A stretch of DNA of 63,416 nt from an uncultured Lentisphaerota bacterium (lineage in GTDB: Bacteria; Verrucomicrobiota; Kiritimatiellia; CAIQIC01): positions 1 through 63,416 of the forward strand of contig CAIWHP010000158.1 in assembly GCA_903912445.1 (NCBI GenBank), given 5' to 3'. Both the position numbers and the translations under genes were made by a program. The notes under the pieces were generated by a model. The model had not been told where the DNA came from and made no database searches. It was given only the letters and a program-made list of their open reading frames with translations. Of this stretch, positions 1 to 8,115 are shown one piece after another (position 1 is the first letter of the stretch; each line of letters begins with the position of its first letter).

Positions 1-146
1 ACCGCGGGCGCCGCCGGAGCTGCCGCGGGCGCCGCCGCCGGGGCTGCGGCCGGGGCCGCCGCCTGTGCAAAAGCGGTCACCGTCAGGCCCGCCACAAAGA
101 GACCCAGACCCAACACGGCCGCCCACATCGTTTTCTTCCGCATCAT
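1..146 (-). CDS. Exported Ala/Pro-rich protein, 5' fragment
   Basis: Only the first 48 or so codons are in the window; the gene continues past the left edge. Two adjacent ATG codons (146 and 143) follow an AAGGAG ribosome site at about 152-157. The peptide has a basic start (MMRKKTMW), a hydrophobic core and a likely signal-peptidase site after TAFA, then an alanine/proline repeat. It lies 89 bases downstream of a TPR gene in the same direction. In related bacteria such TPR genes often precede ExbB/TolQ-type proton-channel genes with an Ala/Pro-rich exported leader, but nothing visible here proves that identity. Confidence 0.6.
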   Translation of the reverse strand, partial: MMRKKTMWAAVLGLGLFVAGLTVTAFAQAAAPAAAPAAAPAAAPAAPA

Positions 147-235
147 AACCAGCTCCTTTTGCTATGCCCGGACAATTACGCGCGAGCAGATAAGATGATT
201 CCTTATTTGTTTGCAACCTATTTCTTCGGTCAACG

Positions 236-1051
236 TTATTTTTTTCCGCCGGCGCGCGCCGCGGCGCGGCTGGCGGGATAGCGGTCGAGCAGCTGTTTCA
301 GGCAATGCTGGGCACCGCGCGCGTCCTTGTTTCGCTGCAAAACCCCGGCCGCCTTGAACAGCGCCTCGGCCTGGATTTCGGACTCGTCCTTGACATCGTT
401 GAAGAGCAGGGCGGTGCGCAGGTAGTCCATCACCGCTTCCTCAAGCCGGTTCTGACCCTGCCGCAGGTCGCCGCGCGCCAGCTGCGCGCGCGCCGCGTTG
501 AGCCGCGAGTCGCCCTCCATTTCCTTGGCGAGCAGGCCTTCCAGCCGGTCGTACAGCTTGGCGGCGATCAGCGCCTGCCAGAGCGCGTCCTGCGCCACCG
601 GGTTGGCGGCCAGCGCCGGGTTGGCGGCCACCAGGCGGTCGGCGGTGCCCACCGCGCCGGCCGCGTCGCCCTTCGCGATCTGGGCCTGGATGATCAGCGC
701 CCCGGCATAGGCGTCCCAGAACAGGCCGCGCAGGCGGGTCGTCACGGGGCCCAGCAAGGCGATGGCCTCATCGTACTTGCGGCCGCTGTAGAGCTGCACG
801 GCCTTGTCATATTCCGGAGGCCTGTCGGCCACGGCCACCTGGTACTGGCCCGGCGCGAAGGTGGCCTGCTGGCCTGGCGCGGTGGTCAGCACCACATTGC
901 CGTCGGGGGTGATGCGGATGTCGATGCCGTCCTGCCGCGTGCCGTCCAACCGGGTCACATAGGCCGCGGACGCGGCCAGCGTGCCGCCGGCCAGCGCCGC
1001 CATCGCCCACGCCGCCGCGCGCTGTCCTTTGCCGCCAGTTCTCATCTTCAT
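236..1051 (-). CDS. TPR-repeat exported protein
   Basis: 271 residues. An N-terminal hydrophobic segment (about residues 12-32) is a signal peptide or anchor. It is followed by a short beta-rich part and then helical TPR-like units (PEYDKAVQLYSGRKYDEAI, AEALFKAAGVLQRNKDARGA). The start at 1051 has a GGGAG site eight bases upstream. The gene begins 22 bases after the larger TPR gene and is followed by the Ala/Pro-rich exported protein, so the three probably form one envelope operon. TPR proteins of this kind scaffold periplasmic or outer-membrane complexes; no specific partner can be read from the sequence. Confidence 0.75.
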   Translation of the reverse strand: MKMRTGGKGQRAAAWAMAALAGGTLAASAAYVTRLDGTRQDGIDIRITPDGNVVLTTAPGQQATFAPGQYQVAVADRPPEYDKAVQLYSGRKYDEAIALLGPVTTRLRGLFWDAYAGALIIQAQIAKGDAAGAVGTADRLVAANPALAANPVAQDALWQALIAAKLYDRLEGLLAKEMEGDSRLNAARAQLARGDLRQGQNRLEEAVMDYLRTALLFNDVKDESEIQAEALFKAAGVLQRNKDARGAQHCLKQLLDRYPASRAAARAGGKK

Positions 1052-1073
1052 TGCACGTCTCCCGAAATGGTGT

Positions 1074-3884
1074 TCACCCGCCGCTCACCTTCGACTTGGC
1101 CTCGATGCGCTCCTTGCGCGTCTCTTCGAGGTATTTGCCCCGCGGGAAGCTCTTCTCGTACTGCTCGCAGTTCGTGATCACATCGGCGTAGTGCCGCAGG
1201 TCCATGCCCAACCGGATGGCCTCGCGATAGGCCTCCTCGATCAGCGGGGCCAGGTCGGCATTCGACGGGTCGTTCAGCAGCGCCACGCGCTGGTAGCTGG
1301 CGAGGGCCGCATCCTTCTTGCCGCTCGCGAACTGCAGCCGGGCCAGCTCGAGGTCGGCCTGGTTGCGGATGACCGGCTTGTCGGCGAACTGCCGCATCAC
1401 GTCGGCCAGCGCGGACTCGGCCAGAGCGTACTGCTTGGTCTGGCGCGCGGCGTCGATGAAGGCGAACTTGCCCTCGCGGAAGAAGCCGGAGACCGGGTAG
1501 TCCTTGAACAGCAGGGTGAAGGTCTGCACCGCGCCTGCGTAATCGCCGGCCGCGTGCTGCGCCTTGCCCTTGGCGAAGATCGCGACCTCGCGCAGCGGCG
1601 CCTTGGGGTCGGTCAGCTTCAGGAGGGCGGCCTCGAAGCACTTGAGGGCGTCCGCCGGCAGCTTGGCCTCGCTGAAGTCCCGGCCGAGGCTCAGGAACAG
1701 CTCCGGGCCGAACTTGTCGGCGGTGGCGACGAGCTTGGCCAGCGCGTCCTCCGCCTGCTTGATCTGCCGGACCTCCAGCGCGCTCTTGGCCAGCGCGTAG
1801 AGCGCGCTCTTGCCTTCGTCGGTATGCGGATATTTGGCCGCAAGCTCGTCGAACACCTGCGCGGCGTCCTTCATCCGGCCCAGCTCCAGGTAGGTGGCGC
1901 CTTTCGTGCGCAACGCCTTGGCGAGCAGCTTGCTGCCGGGATAACGCTGCGCGAACTCGTCGAGCGCCTTGATCGCCTTCTCGCGGCTCGCGGGGACCTC
2001 GGCGGCCGGCTCCTTGATGGCGGCGAAGCACGAGCCGCGCTGGAAGAACGCCTGTTCGAGCAGGTCGTCGTTCTTCTTGAGGTCGGTGGCCACCCGCGCA
2101 TAGGCCGACCGGTCCTTCTGCAGCCAGCCGGCGAGCTCGTCGAAGGCGTCAATGGCTTCGTGCGGCCGGCCGCTCATGCGAAAGGCCGTGGCCAGGAAGA
2201 ATTGTGCCTGCGCCTTGTCCGGGCTGGGCTGCGCCGTCACGATATAGTTGGTGAAGCCCTTGATCGCCAGGTCGTAGTTGCTCGCCGCGTAGTAGCTCCA
2301 GGCGAGCTGGCTCATGGCCTTCGCGCCGAGCGGGTCGCTCGGAAAATCATCGGCGATGCGCTGCAGCAGCTTGACCGCGGTATCGGGGTCCTTGGCCTGG
2401 TTGCGCAGGTAGGCCAGCCGGTAGAGCACGTTCGGCGCGCGCTCGTGCTTCGGGAAAAGCTGAAGATAGAGGTAATAGACCTTCACGGCCGCGGCCTCGC
2501 CGGCTTCGCCCTGGTCGTCGTAGATCTTCGCCAGCTGCAGGATGTTGGCCGGCGTGCGCGGGTCGGCGGCATGCTTGGCGCCGAGGTCGCTGGCGGCGGC
2601 GAACGCCTGGTCCGGCTGCTTGAGGTGCGCATAGCCCAGCATCATGTTGCCCAAGGCCTGCGGCACGCCCGGATTGTTGGAGAACTGCTGGAGCAGCTTC
2701 TTGTACATCTCGATCGCCGGCTGGTATTTGCCCGCGCGGAACAGCTGGTCCGCCGGCTCGAACACCGGCGCGTTCACCTGGGCCAGCCACGGGGTCAGGT
2801 CCAGCGAGACCTTGCTGCCCATCGCCTGCAGCTTCGTGAGCAGATCCTGGGTGCGCGCGGCCACATCCGGCGCCACCGGGCTTTTCGGGTATTTCTTGAG
2901 GACATTGACGTACTCCGTCAGCGCCGCGCCGAAGGCCGCGCGCGCCTTATCCTTCTGCCCCGCCTTCACGAGGTCCTGGCCTTCGTGCACGTGCAGGTTG
3001 CCGAGCGCTGCACGCGCGCCGGGGATGGGGCTGACCTGCATCACCGCCGCCGCCGCGTTCGGGCCGCCCTCCTCGCGGATGCCGCGCTCGATCTCGACGA
3101 GGATCTTCATGCCGTTCATCAACGCCTGTTGCGCCTGGGCCACCTTGCCCTGCCGCTCGCGGGCGTTGGCCAGCGAGATCAGCGCGCGGCCGTACCACAT
3201 GTCCAAGCCCTGGTAGAGGACCGTGTTGGCGATTTTTTCCGCCTGCTGCAGGCGCTGCACGGCGTTGGAGCCCGTCGCCGCATCCGCCAGCGTCAGGCAG
3301 AGTTCCGCCTGCTCGCACAGCGCCTGCCGCCCCGCGTCGTCCCGCGAGTCCAGGTCCACGATATGTTGGTAGGCCTTGAGCGCGCCCGCCGGGTCGCCCG
3401 CGTGTTCGAGGATCTGGCCGTACTGGAAGGCGGCCGTCTTGTAGAAGGCCGGGTCCGCCGGCTTGCCCTGCACCCGCTTGAAGAAGTCGTCGTAGAGGGA
3501 GCGGGTCTTGTCGAACTGCCCCGCGTTGTAGAAGGCATTGGCCAGCGTGAGCATCGCGCCTTGCGTGTTCTTGTCGGCAGGATTGAGCGCCCTGATCGCC
3601 TCTTCCGCCTCCTTGAGCCGGCCGCTCGCCAGCATCAGTTCCGCCTTGACCGGCTTGGCGCGTTCGGCCGCGTCCGGATGGGCCACCAACAGGCGCTCGA
3701 TCACGCGGCTGCCATAATAAGGAAGGCCGAACCGCGCCAACGAAGTGGCAAAAGTCAGCTCGCGATCAATCTCGTCCGCGGCGCGCGCCGGGGCCGCGCT
3801 GCCGAGCGCGACCGCGACCGCCACCGCCAGCGCGGACCACAACGATCCGCCCGCCCTCCGACCGAAAAGCGACACAGGTTTCAT
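1074..3884 (-). CDS. Large periplasmic TPR protein
   Basis: 936 residues. The signal peptide ends near residue 35 (PARAAD). The rest is almost entirely tetratricopeptide-like helical pairs, with typical units such as LTLANAFYNAGQFDKTRSLY, YRLAYLRNQAKDPDTAVKLL and LRTKGATYLELGRMKDAAQVF. The C-terminal part resembles BamD/YbgF-type TPRs (FPRGKYLEETRKERIEAKSK). It is the first gene of a leftward operon with its own sigma70-type promoter at 3932-3960. It probably acts as a protein-binding scaffold in the periplasm. Function beyond TPR scaffolding is not visible. Confidence 0.8.
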   Translation of the reverse strand: MKPVSLFGRRAGGSLWSALAVAVAVALGSAAPARAADEIDRELTFATSLARFGLPYYGSRVIERLLVAHPDAAERAKPVKAELMLASGRLKEAEEAIRALNPADKNTQGAMLTLANAFYNAGQFDKTRSLYDDFFKRVQGKPADPAFYKTAAFQYGQILEHAGDPAGALKAYQHIVDLDSRDDAGRQALCEQAELCLTLADAATGSNAVQRLQQAEKIANTVLYQGLDMWYGRALISLANARERQGKVAQAQQALMNGMKILVEIERGIREEGGPNAAAAVMQVSPIPGARAALGNLHVHEGQDLVKAGQKDKARAAFGAALTEYVNVLKKYPKSPVAPDVAARTQDLLTKLQAMGSKVSLDLTPWLAQVNAPVFEPADQLFRAGKYQPAIEMYKKLLQQFSNNPGVPQALGNMMLGYAHLKQPDQAFAAASDLGAKHAADPRTPANILQLAKIYDDQGEAGEAAAVKVYYLYLQLFPKHERAPNVLYRLAYLRNQAKDPDTAVKLLQRIADDFPSDPLGAKAMSQLAWSYYAASNYDLAIKGFTNYIVTAQPSPDKAQAQFFLATAFRMSGRPHEAIDAFDELAGWLQKDRSAYARVATDLKKNDDLLEQAFFQRGSCFAAIKEPAAEVPASREKAIKALDEFAQRYPGSKLLAKALRTKGATYLELGRMKDAAQVFDELAAKYPHTDEGKSALYALAKSALEVRQIKQAEDALAKLVATADKFGPELFLSLGRDFSEAKLPADALKCFEAALLKLTDPKAPLREVAIFAKGKAQHAAGDYAGAVQTFTLLFKDYPVSGFFREGKFAFIDAARQTKQYALAESALADVMRQFADKPVIRNQADLELARLQFASGKKDAALASYQRVALLNDPSNADLAPLIEEAYREAIRLGMDLRHYADVITNCEQYEKSFPRGKYLEETRKERIEAKSKVSGG

Positions 3885-3931
3885 GGAACGCCCTTATTCC
3901 TGCCGATTGTTGGTGCGATACAGCACAGCGC

Positions 3932-3960
3932 AAATTAGGGAAACCGCCGCGCCCCGTCAA
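3932..3960 (-). promoter_or_regulatory. Promoter of the TPR operon
   Basis: On the minus strand TTGACG (3960-3955) is followed after exactly 17 bases by TAATTT (3937-3932), a good sigma70-like pair, about 48 bases upstream of the ATG at 3884. Confidence 0.6.
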
Positions 3961-4073
3961 GCCCGCGCCCGCCCGCCGCAGAAGATTTTTCGCCGGGGCG
4001 CCCGGCCGGCCGGGCCGGGGCAACCGGTCCGGCGGCGCTGCCCGCCCGCGAAGAAACGGCGCCAAACGCCAGT

Positions 4074-4087
4074 CTCAAACGTTTGAG
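4074..4087. promoter_or_regulatory. LacI-type operator upstream of gnd
   Basis: CTCAAACGTTTGAG is a perfect 14-base palindrome with the central CG typical of LacI-family operators. It directly abuts the -35 box of the gnd promoter. The same 14 bases occur at 60085-60098 in front of the sugar kinase, with the flanking promoter also conserved. The likely ligand protein is the LacI-family regulator at 8116-9108, the last gene of this operon. Confidence 0.75.
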
Positions 4088-4088
4088 C

Positions 4089-4117
4089 TTGACAGGCCCC
4101 GGGCCGGCGCGGCATCC
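4089..4117 (+). promoter_or_regulatory. Promoter of the gnd operon
   Basis: A consensus -35 TTGACA (4089-4094) lies one base after the operator. The -10 is weak (GCATCC at 17-base spacing). Aligned with the kinase promoter, GGCANCNTCCGCGGCG is also conserved at this place, followed by a matching leader and an AGGAG site. Confidence 0.5.
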
Positions 4118-4153
4118 TCCGCGGCGTTGTTTTCAACCCTAGGAGAAACAGTC

Positions 4154-5608
4154 ATGTCAAAGGCGGATATCGGATTGATCGGTCTGGCGGTGATGGGCGA
4201 GAACCTGATCCTGAACATGGAAAGCAAGGGTTTCACGGTCGCCTGCTATAACCGGACGACGAGCAAGGTGGACGACTTCATCAACGGCCGCGCGAAGGGC
4301 AAGCAGATCCTCGGCGCGCACAGCATCCCGGAACTGGTCGGCCTGCTGCAGCGCCCGCGCAAGGTGATGCTGATGGTCAAGGCCGGCAAGCCGGTCGACG
4401 AGTTTATCGAGCAGGTGATCCCGCACCTCGAACCGGGCGACATCATCATCGACGGCGGCAACAGCCACTATCCGGATACGACGCGGCGCACGCAGTATGT
4501 CGAGAGCAAGGGCCTGCTGTACATCGGCACCGGCGTCAGCGGCGGCGAAGAAGGCGCGCTGATCGGCCCCTCGATCATGCCCGGCGGTTCGCCGGCGGCG
4601 TGGCCGAGCGTGAAGCCGATCTTCCAGGCGATCTGCGCGAAGACCGACAAGGGCGAGCCGTGCTGCGAGTGGGTCGGCGAAAACGGCGCGGGCCACTTCG
4701 TCAAGATGGTCCACAACGGCATCGAATACGGCGACATGCAGATGATCTGCGAGACCTACCAGATGATGAAGCAGGGCCTCGGCATGACGAACAAGGAAAT
4801 GTGCGACGCCTTCACGGAATGGAACTCGAGCGAGCTCGACAGCTACCTGATCGAGATCACCCGCGACATCCTCGGCTTCAAGGCCGAGAACGGCGAAGAG
4901 GTCGTGGACGTGATCCTCGACACCGCCGGCCAGAAGGGCACCGGCAAGTGGACCGCGATCGCGGCACTCGACGCCGGCATGCCGCTGACGCTGATCGGCG
5001 AGGCCGTGTTCGCGCGCTGCCTCTCGGCGATCAAGGACGAACGCGTCGCCGCCTCGCTGGTCCTCCCGGGCCCGAAGGTCGCGCCGTTCACCGGCAACAA
5101 GGCCGCGTTCCTCAAGAACCTCAAGCTGGCGCTCTACGCCTCGAAGGTCGTCTCCTACGCGCAGGGCTACCAGCTCATGCGCGCCGCGGCCAAGGAAAAC
5201 GGCTGGAACCTGAACTACGGCGGCATCGCGCTGATGTGGCGCGGCGGCTGCATCATCCGCTCGGTCTTCCTCGGCAAGATCAAGAAGGCGTTCGACAAGG
5301 ACCCCGGCCTGGTCAACCTGCTCATGGACCCGTTCTTCACCAAGGTGGCCAAGAAGGCGCAGACCTCGTGGCGCCGCGTGGTGGCGACCTCGGTCAAGAT
5401 GGGCATCCCGATGCCGACGATCAGCAGCGCGCTGTCCTACTACGACGGCTACCGCTGCGCGCGGCTGCCCGCGAACCTGCTCCAGGCGCAGCGCGACTAC
5501 TTCGGCGCGCACACCTACGAGCGCGTGGACAAGCCCCGCAACCAGTGGTTCCATACGAACTGGACCGGGCGCGGCGGCACGACCGCGGCCTCGACCTACG
5601 TCGTCTGA
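4154..5608 (+). CDS. gnd: 6-phosphogluconate dehydrogenase, decarboxylating
   Basis: 484 residues. It oxidatively decarboxylates 6-phosphogluconate to ribulose 5-phosphate with NADP (oxidative pentose phosphate pathway or gluconate use). The Rossmann start is IGLIGLAVMGENLILNM, followed by the family hallmarks GGNSHYPDT, GTGVSGGEEGAL, the active-site region HFVKMVHNGIEYGDMQ, KGTGKWT and the C-terminal tail ending FHTNWTGRGG. An upstream in-frame TTG (4127) is possible, but ATG 4154 has an AGGAG site at 4141-4145 and starts right before the Rossmann strand. It is the first gene of an operator-controlled operon. Confidence 0.97.
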   Translation: MSKADIGLIGLAVMGENLILNMESKGFTVACYNRTTSKVDDFINGRAKGKQILGAHSIPELVGLLQRPRKVMLMVKAGKPVDEFIEQVIPHLEPGDIIIDGGNSHYPDTTRRTQYVESKGLLYIGTGVSGGEEGALIGPSIMPGGSPAAWPSVKPIFQAICAKTDKGEPCCEWVGENGAGHFVKMVHNGIEYGDMQMICETYQMMKQGLGMTNKEMCDAFTEWNSSELDSYLIEITRDILGFKAENGEEVVDVILDTAGQKGTGKWTAIAALDAGMPLTLIGEAVFARCLSAIKDERVAASLVLPGPKVAPFTGNKAAFLKNLKLALYASKVVSYAQGYQLMRAAAKENGWNLNYGGIALMWRGGCIIRSVFLGKIKKAFDKDPGLVNLLMDPFFTKVAKKAQTSWRRVVATSVKMGIPMPTISSALSYYDGYRCARLPANLLQAQRDYFGAHTYERVDKPRNQWFHTNWTGRGGTTAASTYVV

Positions 5609-5622
5609 TCCGCGCCACCCGC

Positions 5623-6237
5623 ATGAAAAACGACCTGCCGGCACTGCCGCTGGAAAGCATCGAGCAGCGCATCTACACGGTGCGCGGACAACGCGTCATG
5701 CTCGATGCCGACCTCGCGGCGGTGTACGGCGTGGTGACCGGGCACCTGAACAGAGCGGTAAAGCGCAACGTCGACAGGTTCCCATCTGATTTCGTTTTTC
5801 AGCTTACACCACAAGAAGTTGAAACCTTGATATGCCAAATTGGCATATCAAGTTCAGGCCATGGTGGCCGGCGGAAACCCACATGGGTTTTCACGGAACA
5901 CGGCGCGGTCATGGCGGCCAACATCCTCAACAGCAAACGCGCGGCGCAGATGAGCGTGTTTGTGGTGCGCGCGTTCGTGAAGATGCGCTCGGTGTTGTCG
6001 GACACGCGGGAACTGGCCGCCAAACTCGCCGCGCTGGAGAAGGACCTGAAGGAGCGCCTCGATGTGCACGAGGCCGCCATCGTGTCCATCCTTCAGCGGG
6101 TGATGGACCTCATTGATCCGCCTGCCCTGCCGGAACCGCCGCAGAAATCCATCGGCTTTCTGCTGAAGGAAAGCCGGGCCCGGTACGGGGTGCGGCGGAA
6201 GTCAGCGAAACAAAAAATCAACTCAACAGGAGAATAA
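5623..6237 (+). CDS. ORF6N-domain DNA-binding protein
   Basis: 204 residues. Residues 10-125 match the ORF6N domain of phage and accessory proteins: IEQRIYTVRGQRVMLDADLA, RNVDRFPSDFVFQLT, the GGRRKPTWVFTEHGAVMAA region, and a helical tail with a coiled-coil-like stretch (ELAAKLAALEKDLKERLDVHEAA). It starts 14 bases after gnd and its last codons run into the leader of the SDR gene, so it seems inserted into a sugar operon. Such genes are mobile, and their role in chromosomes is mostly unknown. A 25-base near-perfect palindrome lies inside it. Confidence 0.85.
   Translation: MKNDLPALPLESIEQRIYTVRGQRVMLDADLAAVYGVVTGHLNRAVKRNVDRFPSDFVFQLTPQEVETLICQIGISSSGHGGRRKPTWVFTEHGAVMAANILNSKRAAQMSVFVVRAFVKMRSVLSDTRELAAKLAALEKDLKERLDVHEAAIVSILQRVMDLIDPPALPEPPQKSIGFLLKESRARYGVRRKSAKQKINSTGE
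5827..5851. repeat. Intragenic palindrome in the ORF6N gene
   Basis: Arms TTGATATGCCAA (5827-5838) and TTGGCATATCAA (5840-5851) are exact reverse complements around one A. The sequence is AT-rich against its surroundings and lies in the middle of the ORF6N reading frame, where it encodes LICQIGIS. Confidence 0.7.
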
Positions 6238-6242
6238 AAAAA

Positions 6243-7064
6243 ATGAAAGACAAACTGTTCGACCTCGAAGGCAAAGTCGCGGCGCTGACCGGCGCGGGCG
6301 GCGTGCTCATCAGCATGATGGCGAAGGAACTCGCCGCGCGCGGCGCCAAGATCGCCGTGCTCGACCTCGTCCCCGAGGCGGCCCAGAAGGTCGCCGACGA
6401 GATCAAGGCCGCCGGTGGCCAGGCGCTCGCCCTCGCGTGCAACGCGCTCGACAAGCCCAGCATCGAGGTTGCCTGCGCGACCATCGTCAAGGAATGGGGC
6501 CGCGTGGATATCCTCGTCAACGGCGCGGGCGGCAACAACAAGAAGGCCACCACCTCGCCGGAGCTGAGCTTCTTCGATATGCCCGCCGACGCGCTCCGCT
6601 TCGTCATGGACCTGAACCTCCTCGGCACGATTTTCCCCTGCCAGGTGTTCGGCAAGCTGATGGCGCAGCAGAAGAGCGGCGTGATCATCAACACCTCCTC
6701 GATGAACTCGTTCCGCCCGCTCACGCGCATCATCGGCTACAGCGCGGCGAAGGCGGCGATCAACAACGTCACGCAATGGCTCGCGGTGCACATGGCGCAG
6801 AATTATTCGCCGAACATCCGCGTCAACGCCATCGCCCCCGGGTTCTTCGAGACGCTGCAGAACAAGTTCCTGCTGCGCGACGAGAAGACCGGCGAATTGA
6901 CCGCGCGCGGCAACCAGATCGTCAGCCACACGCCCGCCGGCCGCTTCGGCACGCCGGAGGACCTGCTCGGCGCGCTGATCTGGCTCGTCTCGCCCTCGGC
7001 CAGCTTCGTCAGCGGCATCGTCGTCCCCGTGGATGGCGGCTTCTCCGCCTACTCCGGCGTCTGA
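6243..7064 (+). CDS. SDR-family sugar-acid dehydrogenase (D-mannonate oxidoreductase-like)
   Basis: 273 residues. A classical short-chain dehydrogenase: an atypical glycine motif TGAGGVL (16-22) where most SDRs have TGxxxGIG, the NGAGG motif, catalytic Ser in INTSSMNSF, Tyr-x-x-x-Lys as YSAAKAA, and the C-terminal IAPGFFET and VPVDGGFSAYSGV. The overall sequence resembles fructuronate reductase / D-mannonate oxidoreductase and gluconate 5-dehydrogenase members; the exact substrate is an inference. An AGGAG site at 6228-6232 lies inside the end of the ORF6N gene. Its position after gnd, and a shared operator with a KDG-kinase-like gene, fit hexuronate or gluconate catabolism. Confidence 0.88.
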   Translation: MKDKLFDLEGKVAALTGAGGVLISMMAKELAARGAKIAVLDLVPEAAQKVADEIKAAGGQALALACNALDKPSIEVACATIVKEWGRVDILVNGAGGNNKKATTSPELSFFDMPADALRFVMDLNLLGTIFPCQVFGKLMAQQKSGVIINTSSMNSFRPLTRIIGYSAAKAAINNVTQWLAVHMAQNYSPNIRVNAIAPGFFETLQNKFLLRDEKTGELTARGNQIVSHTPAGRFGTPEDLLGALIWLVSPSASFVSGIVVPVDGGFSAYSGV

Positions 7065-7070
7065 TGATTC

Positions 7071-7116
7071 ACCACAAGGTCACGGAGGCCCCCGCCGCCT
7101 CCGTGGCCTCTGTGGT
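7071..7116. repeat. CACAGAGG-type inverted repeat
   Basis: Arms ACCACAAGGTCACGGAGG (7071-7088) and CCTCCGTGGCCTCTGTGGT (7098-7116) form an imperfect hairpin with a C-rich loop. It resembles the dispersed ACCACAGAGG-type intergenic repeats found in many environmental genomes. It fills the whole gap between the SDR and HAD genes and ends one base before the first possible ATG of the latter. Confidence 0.6.
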
Positions 7117-7122
7117 ATGCCC

Positions 7123-8031
7123 ATGACCCCGTTCACCCAGGCAGACCTGCTCGCGCTTCCGCAGCGGCACGACGCGCTGGTCGGGCTCGACTCCGATGGC
7201 TGCGTCTTTCCAACGATGGAGCTGAAGCAGAAGCAATGCTTCCACGCCGAGATCATCTCCCGCTGGCAGCTCGAACCCATCGGGCGCCCGCTCCGCGACT
7301 GCGCCGAGTTCGTCAACCTCTACTCCCGCTGGCGCGGCCAGAACCGCTTCCCCGCGCTGCTGCTGACCTTCGAGCTGCTCGCCGCGCGCGCTGATGCGCG
7401 CGCCAGCGGCGTCAGGCTGCCGGATACCGCCGCGCTCAAAGCCTTCATCCATTCCGGTTTGCCTTTGAGCAACGCGGCGCTGGAAAAAGAAGCGGATCGC
7501 ACCGGCGATACCGAGCTGGCGCGCCTGCTCGCATGGAGCCTCGCCATCAATGCGAACGTCGAGCGGCTCGTCAAAAACATCGCGCCCTTCCGCGGCGTGC
7601 GCGAGTGCCTGGAAAGCATCTGCTGGTCCGCCGACCTGATCGTCGTCAGCCAGACGCCCGAGGAAGCGCTCGTCCGCGAATGGCAGACCAGCGGCCTTGA
7701 AAACTTCCCCGCGTTCATCGCCGGGCAGGAACTCGGCACCAAGGCCGAACACCTCCAGCTCGCCGCCGGGGGAAAGTATGCCGCCGGCCGCGTGCTGATG
7801 ATCGGCGACGCCTTCGGCGACCTCCACGCCGCGCGCGCCGCCGGCGCGCTGTTCTTCCCGATCAATCCGGGCCACGAGGAGGCCTCGTGGCGGCGCCTCC
7901 ACGACGAGGCCCTCGAAAAATTTCTCGCCGGCGCTTACGCCGGGGCATATCAGGCCGGCCGCATCGCCGAATTTGAGGCGCTGCTGCCTGAGTTTCCGCC
8001 CTGGGCCGCGAAAGCCATGGTTAAGGGATGA
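7123..8031 (+). CDS. HAD-superfamily phosphatase
   Basis: 302 residues. The HAD motif I is VGLDSDGCVFPTME (Asp nucleophile near residue 19). Later motifs include IVVSQTPEEAL (motif II-like Ser/Thr region) and the acidic motif IV MIGDAFGDLHAA. It probably dephosphorylates a small phosphorylated metabolite, perhaps of the sugar pathway of this operon; the substrate is not visible. ATG 7123 and ATG 7117 are both possible because the preceding repeat leaves no Shine-Dalgarno. It follows the SDR gene in the same direction. Confidence 0.82.
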   Translation: MTPFTQADLLALPQRHDALVGLDSDGCVFPTMELKQKQCFHAEIISRWQLEPIGRPLRDCAEFVNLYSRWRGQNRFPALLLTFELLAARADARASGVRLPDTAALKAFIHSGLPLSNAALEKEADRTGDTELARLLAWSLAINANVERLVKNIAPFRGVRECLESICWSADLIVVSQTPEEALVREWQTSGLENFPAFIAGQELGTKAEHLQLAAGGKYAAGRVLMIGDAFGDLHAARAAGALFFPINPGHEEASWRRLHDEALEKFLAGAYAGAYQAGRIAEFEALLPEFPPWAAKAMVKG

Positions 8032-8077
8032 TGGAGCATGGAAGATGAACACCCGCACAACTCATGGCTCCCGTCTG

Positions 8078-8105
8078 CCCTCCGCCATTAACCCTCCGCC
8101 ATCAA
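8078..8105. repeat. 14-base tandem repeat before lacI-family gene
   Basis: CCCTCCGCCATTAA is followed directly by CCCTCCGCCATCAA. The second unit continues as CCGCCATCAACCAT, which also occurs at 58042-58055 before the nucleotidyltransferase gene, so this is a dispersed intergenic repeat. Confidence 0.55.
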
Positions 8106-8115
8106 CCATCTTCTC

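Noticed and set aside
981-3938. 985-codon open frame on the plus strand
   Set aside because: It is antisense to the TPR gene in a GC-rich region, has Arg/Leu/Gly/Val-biased composition and no domain; the minus-strand frame has a signal peptide and TPR units.
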